Shown here piece by piece: positions 14,816-23,595 of a stretch of DNA of 27,336 nucleotides (positions are counted from its first letter, which is position 1; the number at the start of each line of letters is the position of its first letter). The notes below the pieces were generated by a model, which ran no database searches, had not been told where the DNA came from, and was given only the letters and a program-made list of their open reading frames with translations. This DNA comes from a virus: IMG/VR virus record IMGVR_UViG_3300030104_006348, positions 1-27,336 of that record. The stretch is one strand, 5' to 3'. The position numbers and the translations under genes are program-made.

Positions 14816-17257
14816 ATGGCAATTGATAAGGATTTTGTCATCAAGAATGGCTTACAAGTCAATGAAAACCTAATATTTGCGGATCCCGATACTGATAAGG
14901 TCGGTATCGGTACCACCACCGCAAATAGAAAGTTGGTTGTCATTGGTGATGGAGAGGTCAGTCAATCCTTGGCCGTTGGTACTACCATCACTGCAGAAAG
15001 AATCACAGTAACTGGTGTATCTACCGCACAATCCGGTCTAGATGTTGGTGTCGGAGGAACAGTCCTAGGTGTATCTGTTCTTAATAAACAGATCGGTATT
15101 AATTCGACCAATCCAACTTACACAGTAGATCTTAGAGGTCCGGTGTCTACTGGAACTACTGCAGCATTTGTTTTTGGTGATGTAGAAGTAACTGGTTCAA
15201 TTAAGGCAACATCGTTATCAGGTCAGATCTCTGCTGGTGGTACTGTTGGTTTCACTAATGTAACTGTAGAGAAAAATTTAGTTGCAAATAATGCTGAAGT
15301 ATTCACAAAGTTCAACATTGATGATAATAGTAATAAGTTTAGATTTATAGCAGCTGGTGATCCTCCCGGAATTGGATTCACTCAAAATGTTGATAATCCT
15401 ACGATTTATCTTAATAGAGGTCAAAACTATAAATTTGTTGTTGATGCTGGTGGATTCCCATTCTACATTAAAACAGAACCCACTGCCGATCTATTAAATC
15501 AATTCAATAGAGGTGTCGTAAATAACGGTGCTCAGGTTGGAATTATAACCTTCAAAGTTCCATTTGATGCACCAAACCTACTGTTCTACCAGGCATCTAA
15601 TACAGCTGGTATGGGTGGTACTATTTTTGTTAATAACGACCAATTAACAAATTCAATCGGTATTCTTACCGTCACATCTTTCTTTGATAGTAATACTCAA
15701 GCAGATTTTGAACAGATCTTTGTATCGGGTATTGGAACCATCAACAATCTGAAGGGACCTCAGAACTTTAGTGTTAGTGCTGGTATTCTTACTGTTAGAC
15801 AAGATCAGACTGCATTAATTGGTGTGTCTACTGGTACTGATAGAATTAGAATTGATGAGGCAAACAGTAATGTTGATTATCAGTTAACCTTCTCTGATGC
15901 TCTTGATCTCGGTCAAAACTATCAAAGAATGTTTGTGGACCTTGATAACGGTCAATTAAGTTATAATCCATCTACCAATATTCTGACAGTCAATAGAATT
16001 GTTGGTAATTTGTCTGGTATTGCCACTGGTGCCGATAACATTAATGTTGATCAAAAAAATAACAATGTAGATTATCAAGTTATCTTCAGTGATACTGATG
16101 GTAGTGCATATCAAAGATTGTATATTGACACTAATAATACCGATCTTACTTACAATCCCAGTACTAAGACTCTTACATCTACGAATATCAATGCAACGAC
16201 ATTTACCGGTGCTTTGAGTGGAACTGCAACAAATGCAAATAATATTAATGTTGATGAGAAGAATGATAATACCGATTATCAGGTATTGTTCTCCGACAAT
16301 CAAGGAAATAGTTTCCAAAGACCTTATATTGATTCTAACAGTGGACAGTTTAAGTATAATCCATCAACACAAACACTGACAGCAGGAAATATTGCTGGTG
16401 CAGGTGACAATATTACCAATCTTGATGGTAGTAATATCTCACAAGGAACTATTAATGCAGACAGAATACCTGATGCCTCCACATCGGCTCAGGGTGTAGT
16501 TCAACTGGAAACATCAATTAGTAGTACATCTACAACTACAGCAGCAACACCATCTGCGGTCAAGGCTGCATATGATGCTGCAATTCAAGTCATCCCCACC
16601 GGGTCGGTGATGTTGTTCTATCAGAGTGCTGCTCCTACCGGTTGGACAAAAATTACAACTCAAAATAATAAAGCACTTAGAGTTGTAAGTGGTTCCGGTG
16701 GTGGAACTGGTGGTAGTAATAATTTTACATCTGCATTTGATTCCTCACGACCAGTTCCACTTCTTCAACACAACCATACTGCCAACTCGGCTAACCAAAG
16801 CTCGAATCACAGTCATTCTGCAAATGCATCATCAAGCTCTGGCGGAAATGGAGCACACGGACACTCCTTCAGTGACAACCATAGTCACAACGTGTCGGGA
16901 AATTCCAATAACAATGGAAACCATACTCATGGTACACCATCTGGACTTGGAGATGGTGATGGTAGTGCTTTTAGTAATGTGGGTGATGGACAAGGAGGTG
17001 GATCGGGTGTCAATAGTACCTCCAATAGCGCTGGTGGACATTCTCACAATGTGAGTGGTAACACTAACAATGCTACTGTATCTGGTAATACAGGAAACCA
17101 AAGTAACCACAGTCATAACGTGAACACCAACGTATCGGTTGGAAACAATAATTCCAATCACAAACACACGATTACTGTAAGTAATAACGGTTCAAGTGGA
17201 GCATCAATGGACTTTGATGTTCAATACATCGATGTCTTGATTTGTTCTAAGGACTAG
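14816..17257 (+). CDS. Collar-type short tail fiber with His-rich metal-binding tip
   Basis: An 813-residue fiber-like protein. The N-terminus (MAIDKDFVIKNGLQVNENL, then KVGIGTTTANRKLVV) is a typical phage fiber beta-repeat opening. Residues 342-528 hold three tandem ~65-residue repeats containing DYQ..FSD, YQR and YNPST. A phage tail collar domain, as in T4 gp12, starts at about 592 (VIPTGSVMLFYQ, APTGW). The C-terminal region from 652 to 784 is Ser/Asn/Gly/His-rich with eight H-x-H motifs; in trimeric T4 fibers such motifs coordinate metal ions along the axis. It ends in a hydrophobic strand (DFDVQYIDVLICSKD). Probable role: receptor contact or irreversible attachment. Its 3' end overlaps a minus-strand gene by 11 bases. 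Confidence 0.8.
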   Translation: MAIDKDFVIKNGLQVNENLIFADPDTDKVGIGTTTANRKLVVIGDGEVSQSLAVGTTITAERITVTGVSTAQSGLDVGVGGTVLGVSVLNKQIGINSTNPTYTVDLRGPVSTGTTAAFVFGDVEVTGSIKATSLSGQISAGGTVGFTNVTVEKNLVANNAEVFTKFNIDDNSNKFRFIAAGDPPGIGFTQNVDNPTIYLNRGQNYKFVVDAGGFPFYIKTEPTADLLNQFNRGVVNNGAQVGIITFKVPFDAPNLLFYQASNTAGMGGTIFVNNDQLTNSIGILTVTSFFDSNTQADFEQIFVSGIGTINNLKGPQNFSVSAGILTVRQDQTALIGVSTGTDRIRIDEANSNVDYQLTFSDALDLGQNYQRMFVDLDNGQLSYNPSTNILTVNRIVGNLSGIATGADNINVDQKNNNVDYQVIFSDTDGSAYQRLYIDTNNTDLTYNPSTKTLTSTNINATTFTGALSGTATNANNINVDEKNDNTDYQVLFSDNQGNSFQRPYIDSNSGQFKYNPSTQTLTAGNIAGAGDNITNLDGSNISQGTINADRIPDASTSAQGVVQLETSISSTSTTTAATPSAVKAAYDAAIQVIPTGSVMLFYQSAAPTGWTKITTQNNKALRVVSGSGGGTGGSNNFTSAFDSSRPVPLLQHNHTANSANQSSNHSHSANASSSSGGNGAHGHSFSDNHSHNVSGNSNNNGNHTHGTPSGLGDGDGSAFSNVGDGQGGGSGVNSTSNSAGGHSHNVSGNTNNATVSGNTGNQSNHSHNVNTNVSVGNNNSNHKHTITVSNNGSSGASMDFDVQYIDVLICSKD
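15839..16402 (+). repeat. Three tandem ~195-204-base coding repeats in the collar fiber
   Basis: Units start at 15839, 16034 and 16238, giving periods of 195 and 204 bases (65 and 68 codons). Each encodes an acidic N-x-D/V-D start, then DYQ..FSD, YQR.YID/FVD, YNPST..LT and a closing SG. They are diverged at DNA level, so they are old duplications that lengthen a beta-structured shaft. Confidence 0.7.
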
Positions 17258-17573
17258 GTGGTAATGTGTCAAGGGGATTATGAGGTGTAATCTGTGATTG
17301 CACGATCCCCTGTTGTAAACCTTCAATGTAGAGTTGTTGGTTTAAATGATTTGCTTGTGCTACATCGTTTCTAAAACTTTCTACTGCAGCACCAGTCTGA
17401 TTTGATTTCTGAGCAATCTCAACGGCCATCATAGGCATCCATGCGACGGCACACTTCCATTCGTCAATCTCTTGTCCTGTGTTTGGATTTACTCCCCTTA
17501 CCTCAGTGTACCAAGCACATTTACGACCGACACATTTCTTTTTGATGAGAGGGCAAAACTCACCTTCCTTCAT
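17247..17573 (-). CDS. Conserved-looking Cys-containing small protein (108 aa)
   Basis: The minus-strand ATG at 17573 is preferred over the upstream TTG at 17588, because the late promoter at 17599-17606 would start transcription near 17592 and leave a normal leader. The product begins MKEGEFCPLIKKKCVGRKCA and has four cysteines at 7, 14, 19 and 41 (C-x6-C-x4-C-x21-C) with Trp21, Trp39 and Trp45 nearby. This pattern could bind zinc or an Fe-S cluster. A helical Gln/Asn-rich region and a Pro-rich tail follow. I have the impression of similar proteins in other cyanophages but know no function. It lies opposite to all surrounding structural genes and overlaps the collar fiber's stop region by 11 bases. 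Confidence 0.75.
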   Translation of the reverse strand: MKEGEFCPLIKKKCVGRKCAWYTEVRGVNPNTGQEIDEWKCAVAWMPMMAVEIAQKSNQTGAAVESFRNDVAQANHLNQQLYIEGLQQGIVQSQITPHNPLDTLPPSP

Positions 17574-17598
17574 TGTGTAAATACTCAATCACCTCAAA

Positions 17599-17606
17599 TA
17601 TTTATC
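17599..17606 (-). promoter_or_regulatory. T4-type late promoter for the Cys protein
   Basis: On the minus strand this reads GATAAATA. It lies 26 bases upstream of the ATG at 17573 and 9 bases from the plus-strand element at 17616-17623, making a divergent pair. Confidence 0.6.
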
Positions 17607-17615
17607 TACTCACTT

Positions 17616-17623
17616 TATAAATA
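17616..17623 (+). promoter_or_regulatory. T4-type late promoter, perfect TATAAATA
   Basis: TATAAATA is the exact T4 late consensus and lies 29 bases before the start codon at 17652. An AGGAAAAG at 17632-17639 may serve as ribosome binding site, though it is rather far from the ATG. Confidence 0.75.
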
Positions 17624-17651
17624 CAACTAACAGGAAAAGCATTATAGTTTA

Positions 17652-20600
17652 ATGTCATTACTTAGGGCCGATAAGATAACCAATAGGTTTAAGAATAGTG
17701 GCCCGATCATTGTTGGTCCTTCCTCCGTAACTGGTGATTTTACGGTATCAGGAATTCTTACAGCATTAGGAATTGGTGTTACTAATGATGTTTTAATTGG
17801 TGGTGCTACCACCACAAAGTTTTTAACAGCTCAAAACTCAGCAAATCTTTTTAATACAACATTAACAGGTGTAACCACTGTTGGTGTAATTACTGGTGGT
17901 ACATACTTCGGTAATGGTGTTAATCTTTCTGGTATTGTAACATCAATTGCTGCTGGTTCTGGTGTTTTTATCTCTCCGGCTAGTGGTCAAGGAAGAGTAA
18001 CAATAAATGCAAATAATGTAGCAGTTTCTGGTTTTGCAGTCACAGCTGGTGTATCAACTAATCTGAAGGGTGGTGCCGGCGGTGTCATACCATATCAATC
18101 TGCCGTCAATACTACGGCATTTACTGGTGTAGGTAATACTGGAGAAATTCTTTTATCACAAGGAGCTAATACTCCTATTTGGACATCGCTTGCAGCGATT
18201 AATGTTTCTTTCGCTTCGAGTGCTGGTGTATCCACCAATCTGAGGGGTGGATCAGCAGGTAAAATTCCAATTCAAACTGCACCTGATACTACAGGTTTCC
18301 TTCCTGTTGGTGTTACAGGTAATATCCTGTTAGCACAGGGAACTTCAAACCCAATCTATATTGATCCTAAAGCATCATTAGATGTTCGTAGAGCACGGTT
18401 CGCAGGTATTGCTACCAATCTACAAAATGGTTTCATCTCCAACGTAACTTCATTAGAAGTTGTTGGTGTCACCACATTAGGTGTAACCACAGCAAAGACG
18501 TTAGATGTCACTGGTATCACCACCACTGACCTTTTAAATGTTTCTACTGCTGCAACGATTACCAATCTGACCTTATCTACAGGTCCCGGTGTTGCAGTCA
18601 CAGCCATTCTTGATGAGGATGACTTGGTATCTAACAGAGCAGATGCTCTGGTAACTCAACAATCAATCAAGGCATATGTTGATAGTCAAGTTACAGCACA
18701 AGACCTTGATGGTAATGCTGATAGTGGAACATTTGTAGTTGATCTTGATAGTCAGGAGTTAGGTGTTCGTGGAACTTCTAACGAAGTTATCACTGTTGGT
18801 GTCGGACAAAGTGTTACTGTTGGACTTGATACTAACGTAACCATTCCAAACAACCTGACGGTCACTACCAACTCACAAGTTAATGGTATCTCGTCTGTTG
18901 GTTCTGCCATCACGATGTATGGTGCAACTGGTATTGTCAGTGCCACTGCATTCTATGGTGACGGTACAAACCTTACCAACGTTCTTGGAATTGGTAATTC
19001 TGTTACTAATATCGTCTTTGTCAGTCCTGATGGTGATGACACAAAAGATGGTCGTAGAGTATCAACAGCAAAGAGAACTGTTGGTTCTGCACTTACAATT
19101 GCCGAAGCAAGTACAGTTATTAGAATCTCTGCTGGTAACTATTCAGAGAATAACCCACTCATTCTTCCTGAACAGGTAACTATTCTTGGTGATAGTTTGA
19201 GAGAAGTATCGCTGTCACCACAGAATGCTAATCAAGACTTCATCTATGTTGCTAACGGAAGTTATGTTGAGAATATATCCTTCACCGGAACTTTGAATGA
19301 GGGTAAGGCAATCATTGCATTTAATCCCGATAAACCATCGTTTGTAACACAAGGCCCATACATTAGAAATTGTACTAACTTCATCACTAATAGTATTGGT
19401 ATGAAGATTGATGGTGCTAGTGTAATCGGTCCTACAAGGGCGATGAACGTTGATAGTTACACTCAACTGAACCAGGGTGGTATTGGTGTTTCTATCTCTA
19501 ATGAGGGTTATGCTCAGTTAGTTTCTATCTTCACCATCTACAACGATCAGAGTATCATTTGTATCAATGGTGGTCAATGTGATCTGACTAACTCCAACTC
19601 TTCATTCGGTAGGTTTGGTCTGGTTGCTGATGGTATCGGTCCCACAAACTTTATCGGTACGATTACGACTGCAACTGCTGCAAATTCAGATGTATTCCCC
19701 ATTGATTTAAGTACAGAGACACTTTCAATTGAAAACGCATTGTATGATGCTGCATCAGGTCTTACAACGATTACCACTTATAAGGCTCATGGTTATAATC
19801 AGGGTATGAGTGTTAATCTTGCAGGTCTTGGTTTCTCCTGCAGATCATATGACCACACTTTTGTAAGTGGTGTTAATAATGCAATCACCGATGGTAATGG
19901 TGTAAATTATACCGCACAAACCGGAACAACTTATAATCAGGATACTGGAGCATTAGTTCTTGATGTCAATACGACTCATGGATTATCTGCTGCCACAGCA
20001 TTAACGGCAACAACTGGTACTGGTTGGATTCCATCCACAGGTATTTTGACTGTTGTTACAACAGCTGCACATGGATTGACAACAAATGATTATGTTAAAT
20101 TCGCGACAGAATCACTGACATTCTCTTGCACACAAGATGGTAATGCTACCAACCATGCATATCCCAGACAAACTGATCCCGTATTTAATAAGTGGATTCA
20201 GGTAACTGTAACTAATGCCACAACATTTACATGTAGTGTTGGTGTCTCAACAACCGGTGATTTTACACACACATTTGTTTCAGCAACTGCAGGTGGAGTT
20301 CTGAAGGCTAATGATACTGTCACCATTGCTGATAATGGTGTCACATTTACATGTGATAAGGACAACAATACTTCTAATCATTCTTATCCCAGACCTGGTG
20401 ATCCAGCATCTGGTGCTACTCTTGGTATTGAAGCCGTCACATCTGATACATTTACTGTTAATGTTGGTGCATCTAATATCTTTACCTTCCCATCCGGTAA
20501 CTTTGGTAACATATTCACCGTTAGTGAAGTAGTTGGTATCAATACATTTAAGACCTTTGTAGGATTCTCAACTCTGACTCATGTTTATAATAGCGGAGGA

Positions 20601-21296
20601 AACACCAATACATTTGTAACCAGACCTTATGACGGTCAGGTTGTTTATGTTGATAGTGTTTTCAATTCGATCAATGGTGTTACGATTACGAACGGTGGAA
20701 GTGGTTACACAAGTCCCCCCGCAATTACATTCTCTGATCCAAGTGAATCATGGGGTATCAGGGCAACTGCAAACGCAGTATTGACGAATGGTGTAGTAAC
20801 ATCAGTGGATATGATTTCTAATGGTAGAGGATACACTGGATCACCCACTGTAACTATCGCTGGTGCAGCTTCAGGCACCCCCAATCTCTTACCTACATAC
20901 TATGTGGTCAGTAGTGCAACTCCGATTGTCGGTGGTATCTCTACTGTTACCTTTACTGAAAGGGTACCCTACGCAGTCGGTGTTGGATCAACAGTTCCAT
21001 TCTTCAAACAGAGTAGAGTTCTTGCTTCAAGTCACGCCTTTGAATATATTGGATCTGGTAATACATTCCCTGATGCACTCCCTGCTCGTGGTGGTGTAGC
21101 AATCCCAGAAAATGAAATTGTGAATAAGAATGGGGGTTTGGTTATCTTCACTTCTACCGATCAAGCAGGTAACTTTAAAATTGGTGATGGTGTTGTTATT
21201 AATCAGTTAGAAGGTTCTATTTCTGGAGACGCATACAACAGAAGTTTGTTTGCAAACATCACACCTTACATTCTCGCACTAGGAGGGGGAGACTAA
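17652..21296 (+). CDS. Large beta-helix virion protein (1214 aa), paralog of the 1631-aa protein
   Basis: A 1214-residue fiber or adhesin-like protein. The first ~450 residues are fiber beta repeats (FGNGVNLSGIVTSI, GVSTNLRGG and FYGDGTNLTN types). A beta-helix module starts at about 455 (FVSPDGDDTKDG, STVIRISAGNYSENNP, VTILGDS). DLTNSNSSFGRFGLVADG at 644-661 and SHAFEYIG from 1127 correspond to motifs in the protein at 9885. GSGYTSPPAITFSDP near 1016-1030 belongs to a G-x-G-Y module also seen at the C-terminus of the gp5-like hub protein. The C-terminus is hydrophobic (ITPYILALGGGD). It has a perfect late promoter. Probably a long host-recognition protein, exact position in the virion unknown. 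Confidence 0.75.
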   Translation: MSLLRADKITNRFKNSGPIIVGPSSVTGDFTVSGILTALGIGVTNDVLIGGATTTKFLTAQNSANLFNTTLTGVTTVGVITGGTYFGNGVNLSGIVTSIAAGSGVFISPASGQGRVTINANNVAVSGFAVTAGVSTNLKGGAGGVIPYQSAVNTTAFTGVGNTGEILLSQGANTPIWTSLAAINVSFASSAGVSTNLRGGSAGKIPIQTAPDTTGFLPVGVTGNILLAQGTSNPIYIDPKASLDVRRARFAGIATNLQNGFISNVTSLEVVGVTTLGVTTAKTLDVTGITTTDLLNVSTAATITNLTLSTGPGVAVTAILDEDDLVSNRADALVTQQSIKAYVDSQVTAQDLDGNADSGTFVVDLDSQELGVRGTSNEVITVGVGQSVTVGLDTNVTIPNNLTVTTNSQVNGISSVGSAITMYGATGIVSATAFYGDGTNLTNVLGIGNSVTNIVFVSPDGDDTKDGRRVSTAKRTVGSALTIAEASTVIRISAGNYSENNPLILPEQVTILGDSLREVSLSPQNANQDFIYVANGSYVENISFTGTLNEGKAIIAFNPDKPSFVTQGPYIRNCTNFITNSIGMKIDGASVIGPTRAMNVDSYTQLNQGGIGVSISNEGYAQLVSIFTIYNDQSIICINGGQCDLTNSNSSFGRFGLVADGIGPTNFIGTITTATAANSDVFPIDLSTETLSIENALYDAASGLTTITTYKAHGYNQGMSVNLAGLGFSCRSYDHTFVSGVNNAITDGNGVNYTAQTGTTYNQDTGALVLDVNTTHGLSAATALTATTGTGWIPSTGILTVVTTAAHGLTTNDYVKFATESLTFSCTQDGNATNHAYPRQTDPVFNKWIQVTVTNATTFTCSVGVSTTGDFTHTFVSATAGGVLKANDTVTIADNGVTFTCDKDNNTSNHSYPRPGDPASGATLGIEAVTSDTFTVNVGASNIFTFPSGNFGNIFTVSEVVGINTFKTFVGFSTLTHVYNSGGNTNTFVTRPYDGQVVYVDSVFNSINGVTITNGGSGYTSPPAITFSDPSESWGIRATANAVLTNGVVTSVDMISNGRGYTGSPTVTIAGAASGTPNLLPTYYVVSSATPIVGGISTVTFTERVPYAVGVGSTVPFFKQSRVLASSHAFEYIGSGNTFPDALPARGGVAIPENEIVNKNGGLVIFTSTDQAGNFKIGDGVVINQLEGSISGDAYNRSLFANITPYILALGGGD

Positions 21297-21299
21297 AAA

Positions 21300-21644
21300 A
21301 TGCCACTAGCTTTAAACAATTATCAAACTATTACGGGTGTTGTAGGAACTAATACAGTCGGTATCTACACAGCACCAACTGGGTACAGTGCTATTGTTCT
21401 ATTGGCACAAGCCACCAACATTGGAAGTAATACACAGACAATTAATTTTTTACACGAAAGAACAGTCGCAGGTGTTGCAGTAACTACAGAAATTCTTTTG
21501 GGATTTCCTGTTCCTGCGAATGATGCTGCAAATCTTCTTGCAGGAAAACTTGTTCTTGAAACTGGTGACTCACTTAAAATAGGATCAAGTAGTAATACTG
21601 ATGTGAAATTTATTTCATCTGTTTTAGAGACACTTAATCAGTAA
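21300..21644 (+). CDS. Small beta-rich virion protein (114 aa)
   Basis: A 114-residue protein starting 3 bases after the previous stop, so probably on the same transcript. It is almost entirely short beta strands: GYSAIVLLAQATNIG, QTINFLHERT, LLGFPVPANDAANLL, GKLVLETGDSLKIG. The order of strands, the PVPANDA loop and a closing 'LETGDSLKI' turn resemble the C-terminal part of the 175-aa protein at 23596 (IPIPQGSSFV, ILRPNEVINLY), so the two may share a fold. There is no catalytic motif or signal peptide. The family name is not known to me; a fiber accessory or decoration role is inferred from the neighbours. Confidence 0.65.
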   Translation: MPLALNNYQTITGVVGTNTVGIYTAPTGYSAIVLLAQATNIGSNTQTINFLHERTVAGVAVTTEILLGFPVPANDAANLLAGKLVLETGDSLKIGSSSNTDVKFISSVLETLNQ

Positions 21645-21650
21645 TAAACA

Positions 21651-23570
21651 ATGGCAAGATTCGCTAGCAACGACCGTATAAATCTAAAAGTTGGTGTAAG
21701 TTCACATAGCGAACAACTTACATCACTGGAAGTAGTTGGTCGTGTTGGTATAAATTCTACCACATCAGAGAATGCACTAGACATTGTTGGTAATGCCAAT
21801 GTAGATGGGAATATAAGTGTATCTGGGTTATCAACCTTTACTGGTATTGTTACAACTGGTGGTGACCTGTATGTTGGTGGTGACCTATATGTAAAAGATG
21901 ATTTAGTATATGACGAAGTAACGGGTAGAAATATTAATATCAGTGGTGTTGCAACCATTGGTCAAACACTAGATGTCAATGGTAATCTAGATGTAGATGG
22001 TCATTCAGAACTTGATAACTTAAATGTATCTGGTTTTTCTACATTTGCTAGTAATGTAGAAGTAACTGCTCAAAAAATAATTATTAATAATACTAATTCA
22101 CAACTTCGATTTGAAGATGGATCTGGAGGTTTTTCAGCAAGTCTGACGAGGTTCGGAACTTCTTTTTCTGTAGGTTCAACTAATGACTTAAAACTTAGAC
22201 CTGGACTTAATAATGAAGTAAAAATATCTGATGGTTCTTTTGATTATCCTAGAGCAATTTTTAAACGTAATGAGGTAGAACTCTACTACAACAATTCTAA
22301 GAAATTTGAAACTACACCCACCGGTGTAAACATTACAGATGATTTGAATGTCGCTGGTGTTTCTACATTTGCAGGAAATATAAACGCGAATGGAAATATT
22401 GTTGGTGATAATGCTACAAGTATTTTAGGTATCAACTCTGTTACCGCAATAACATACTTTGGTGATGGTTCACAACTGACTGGCTCTGGTGGTGGTACCC
22501 TTATTCAAGGTATCTCCATTGAAGAGGAGGGAGTTAATGTTGGCACAGCTGGGTCAATTAAGACCATTAACTTCAAAGGTGCAAAGGTAACTGCTGCTTC
22601 AGTTAATGCCACTAAAGTTGATGTCACAGTCAATACTGGTCTTAATACAGCAGGCACATCTGGTTTCAATAATCTATTTGTAACTGGTGTATCTACATTT
22701 GCAGGTAATATCAACGCGAATGGAAATATTATTGGCGATAGTGCTACAAATATTTCTGGTATTAATTCAGTAACTGCAACAACATTCTTTGGTGATGGTT
22801 CTAATCTTTCTAACACTGGTGCAGTTTTAAGTGCCGCATCTGGAATTCAAAGACTGGTTGCGACCAGTCTGACTACGGGTGTTCTGACCGCTGCTGGAAC
22901 TGACGCGGACTTGACATTTAATGCAACAACTAACCTATTAAGTGCTGGTAAATTATCGATTGCAGGTATTTCTACATTAGCTGATGTTAATTCATCTGGT
23001 GTCATCACGGCAACAAGCTTTAGTGGAAGTGGTACAAATTTGTCAGGCATTGTTACTTCGCTAGTAGCAGGGGCCAATATTTCGATAAGTGGTGCTACCG
23101 GCCAAGTCACTATCGCTGGTCTTGCCAATACTGCTAATGTTACAGCCAACACCTTGACTGTATCAGGGTTCTCAACATTTGCAAGTGCGTCTTTTAGTGG
23201 TAATGTTTCAATTGCAGGAACACTTACTTATGAAGATGTCACTAATATTGATTCTGTTGGTGTCATCACTGCAAGAGCTGGAATAAGAATCGGAACAGGT
23301 GGTACAGTCGGACCTGTAGGATCTGGTATTGTAACATACTTTGGTGATGGTTCGCAACTAAGCGGAGTTCAGGGTGGTAAATGGGAAGAAACTGATGTAG
23401 GTATCAATACAGTTTCTAACGTCGGTATTGGTACAACAAATCCTGTTCATAAACTGGAAGTTCTTGGTGACACTAACCTAACTGGCAATCTAAACGTAAC
23501 AGGAATTACTACCATAAATGGAAATAGTGTTCCATCCATCGGAATGGTAATTGCCCTCAGTGGTTTCTAA
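21651..23570 (+). CDS. Modular tail fiber protein (639 aa)
   Basis: A 639-residue protein made mostly of short beta repeats: GISTF/GVSTFAGN, NINANGNI, TYFGDGSQL, VGIGTTNP. It opens with MARFASNDRINLKVGVSS, probably an attachment segment. A 115-base unit occurs twice (22356-22470 and 22686-22800). The stretch SGNVSIAGTLTYEDVTNIDS at 23196-23255 nearly matches one in the S74 fiber gene at 24931-24990. The C-terminus (LNVTGITTINGNSVPSIGMV) is short, with no collar or chaperone domain, unlike the two other fibers. It starts 6 bases after the preceding stop. Likely a distal or side fiber. Confidence 0.75.
   Translation: MARFASNDRINLKVGVSSHSEQLTSLEVVGRVGINSTTSENALDIVGNANVDGNISVSGLSTFTGIVTTGGDLYVGGDLYVKDDLVYDEVTGRNINISGVATIGQTLDVNGNLDVDGHSELDNLNVSGFSTFASNVEVTAQKIIINNTNSQLRFEDGSGGFSASLTRFGTSFSVGSTNDLKLRPGLNNEVKISDGSFDYPRAIFKRNEVELYYNNSKKFETTPTGVNITDDLNVAGVSTFAGNINANGNIVGDNATSILGINSVTAITYFGDGSQLTGSGGGTLIQGISIEEEGVNVGTAGSIKTINFKGAKVTAASVNATKVDVTVNTGLNTAGTSGFNNLFVTGVSTFAGNINANGNIIGDSATNISGINSVTATTFFGDGSNLSNTGAVLSAASGIQRLVATSLTTGVLTAAGTDADLTFNATTNLLSAGKLSIAGISTLADVNSSGVITATSFSGSGTNLSGIVTSLVAGANISISGATGQVTIAGLANTANVTANTLTVSGFSTFASASFSGNVSIAGTLTYEDVTNIDSVGVITARAGIRIGTGGTVGPVGSGIVTYFGDGSQLSGVQGGKWEETDVGINTVSNVGIGTTNPVHKLEVLGDTNLTGNLNVTGITTINGNSVPSIGMVIALSGF
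22356..22800 (+). repeat. Direct repeat of 115 bases within the modular fiber
   Basis: Copies at 22356-22470 and 22686-22800 are offset by exactly 330 bases (110 codons). They share long identical blocks such as AACGCGAATGGAAATATT. The high DNA identity compared with other repeats in the gene suggests a recent duplication or ongoing gene conversion. The interval between copies is unique coding sequence. Confidence 0.8.
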
Positions 23571-23576
23571 TAAATA
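23569..23576 (+). promoter_or_regulatory. T4-type late promoter (AATAAATA)
   Basis: AATAAATA overlaps the TAA stop of the modular fiber gene (23568-23570) and lies 27 bases before the next start at 23596. It matches the late consensus except for the first base. Confidence 0.55.
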
Positions 23577-23595
23577 ACTAAAAAGTACTAATACA

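Noticed and set aside
16689-17167. Long alternative frames on both strands over the His-rich fiber tip
   Set aside because: They arise from the repetitive Ser/Asn/Gly/His codons; the collar fiber frame carries the recognised domain and motifs.
22907-22945. TTGACA inside the modular fiber gene
   Set aside because: No acceptable -10 box at 16-18 bases; chance in coding sequence.
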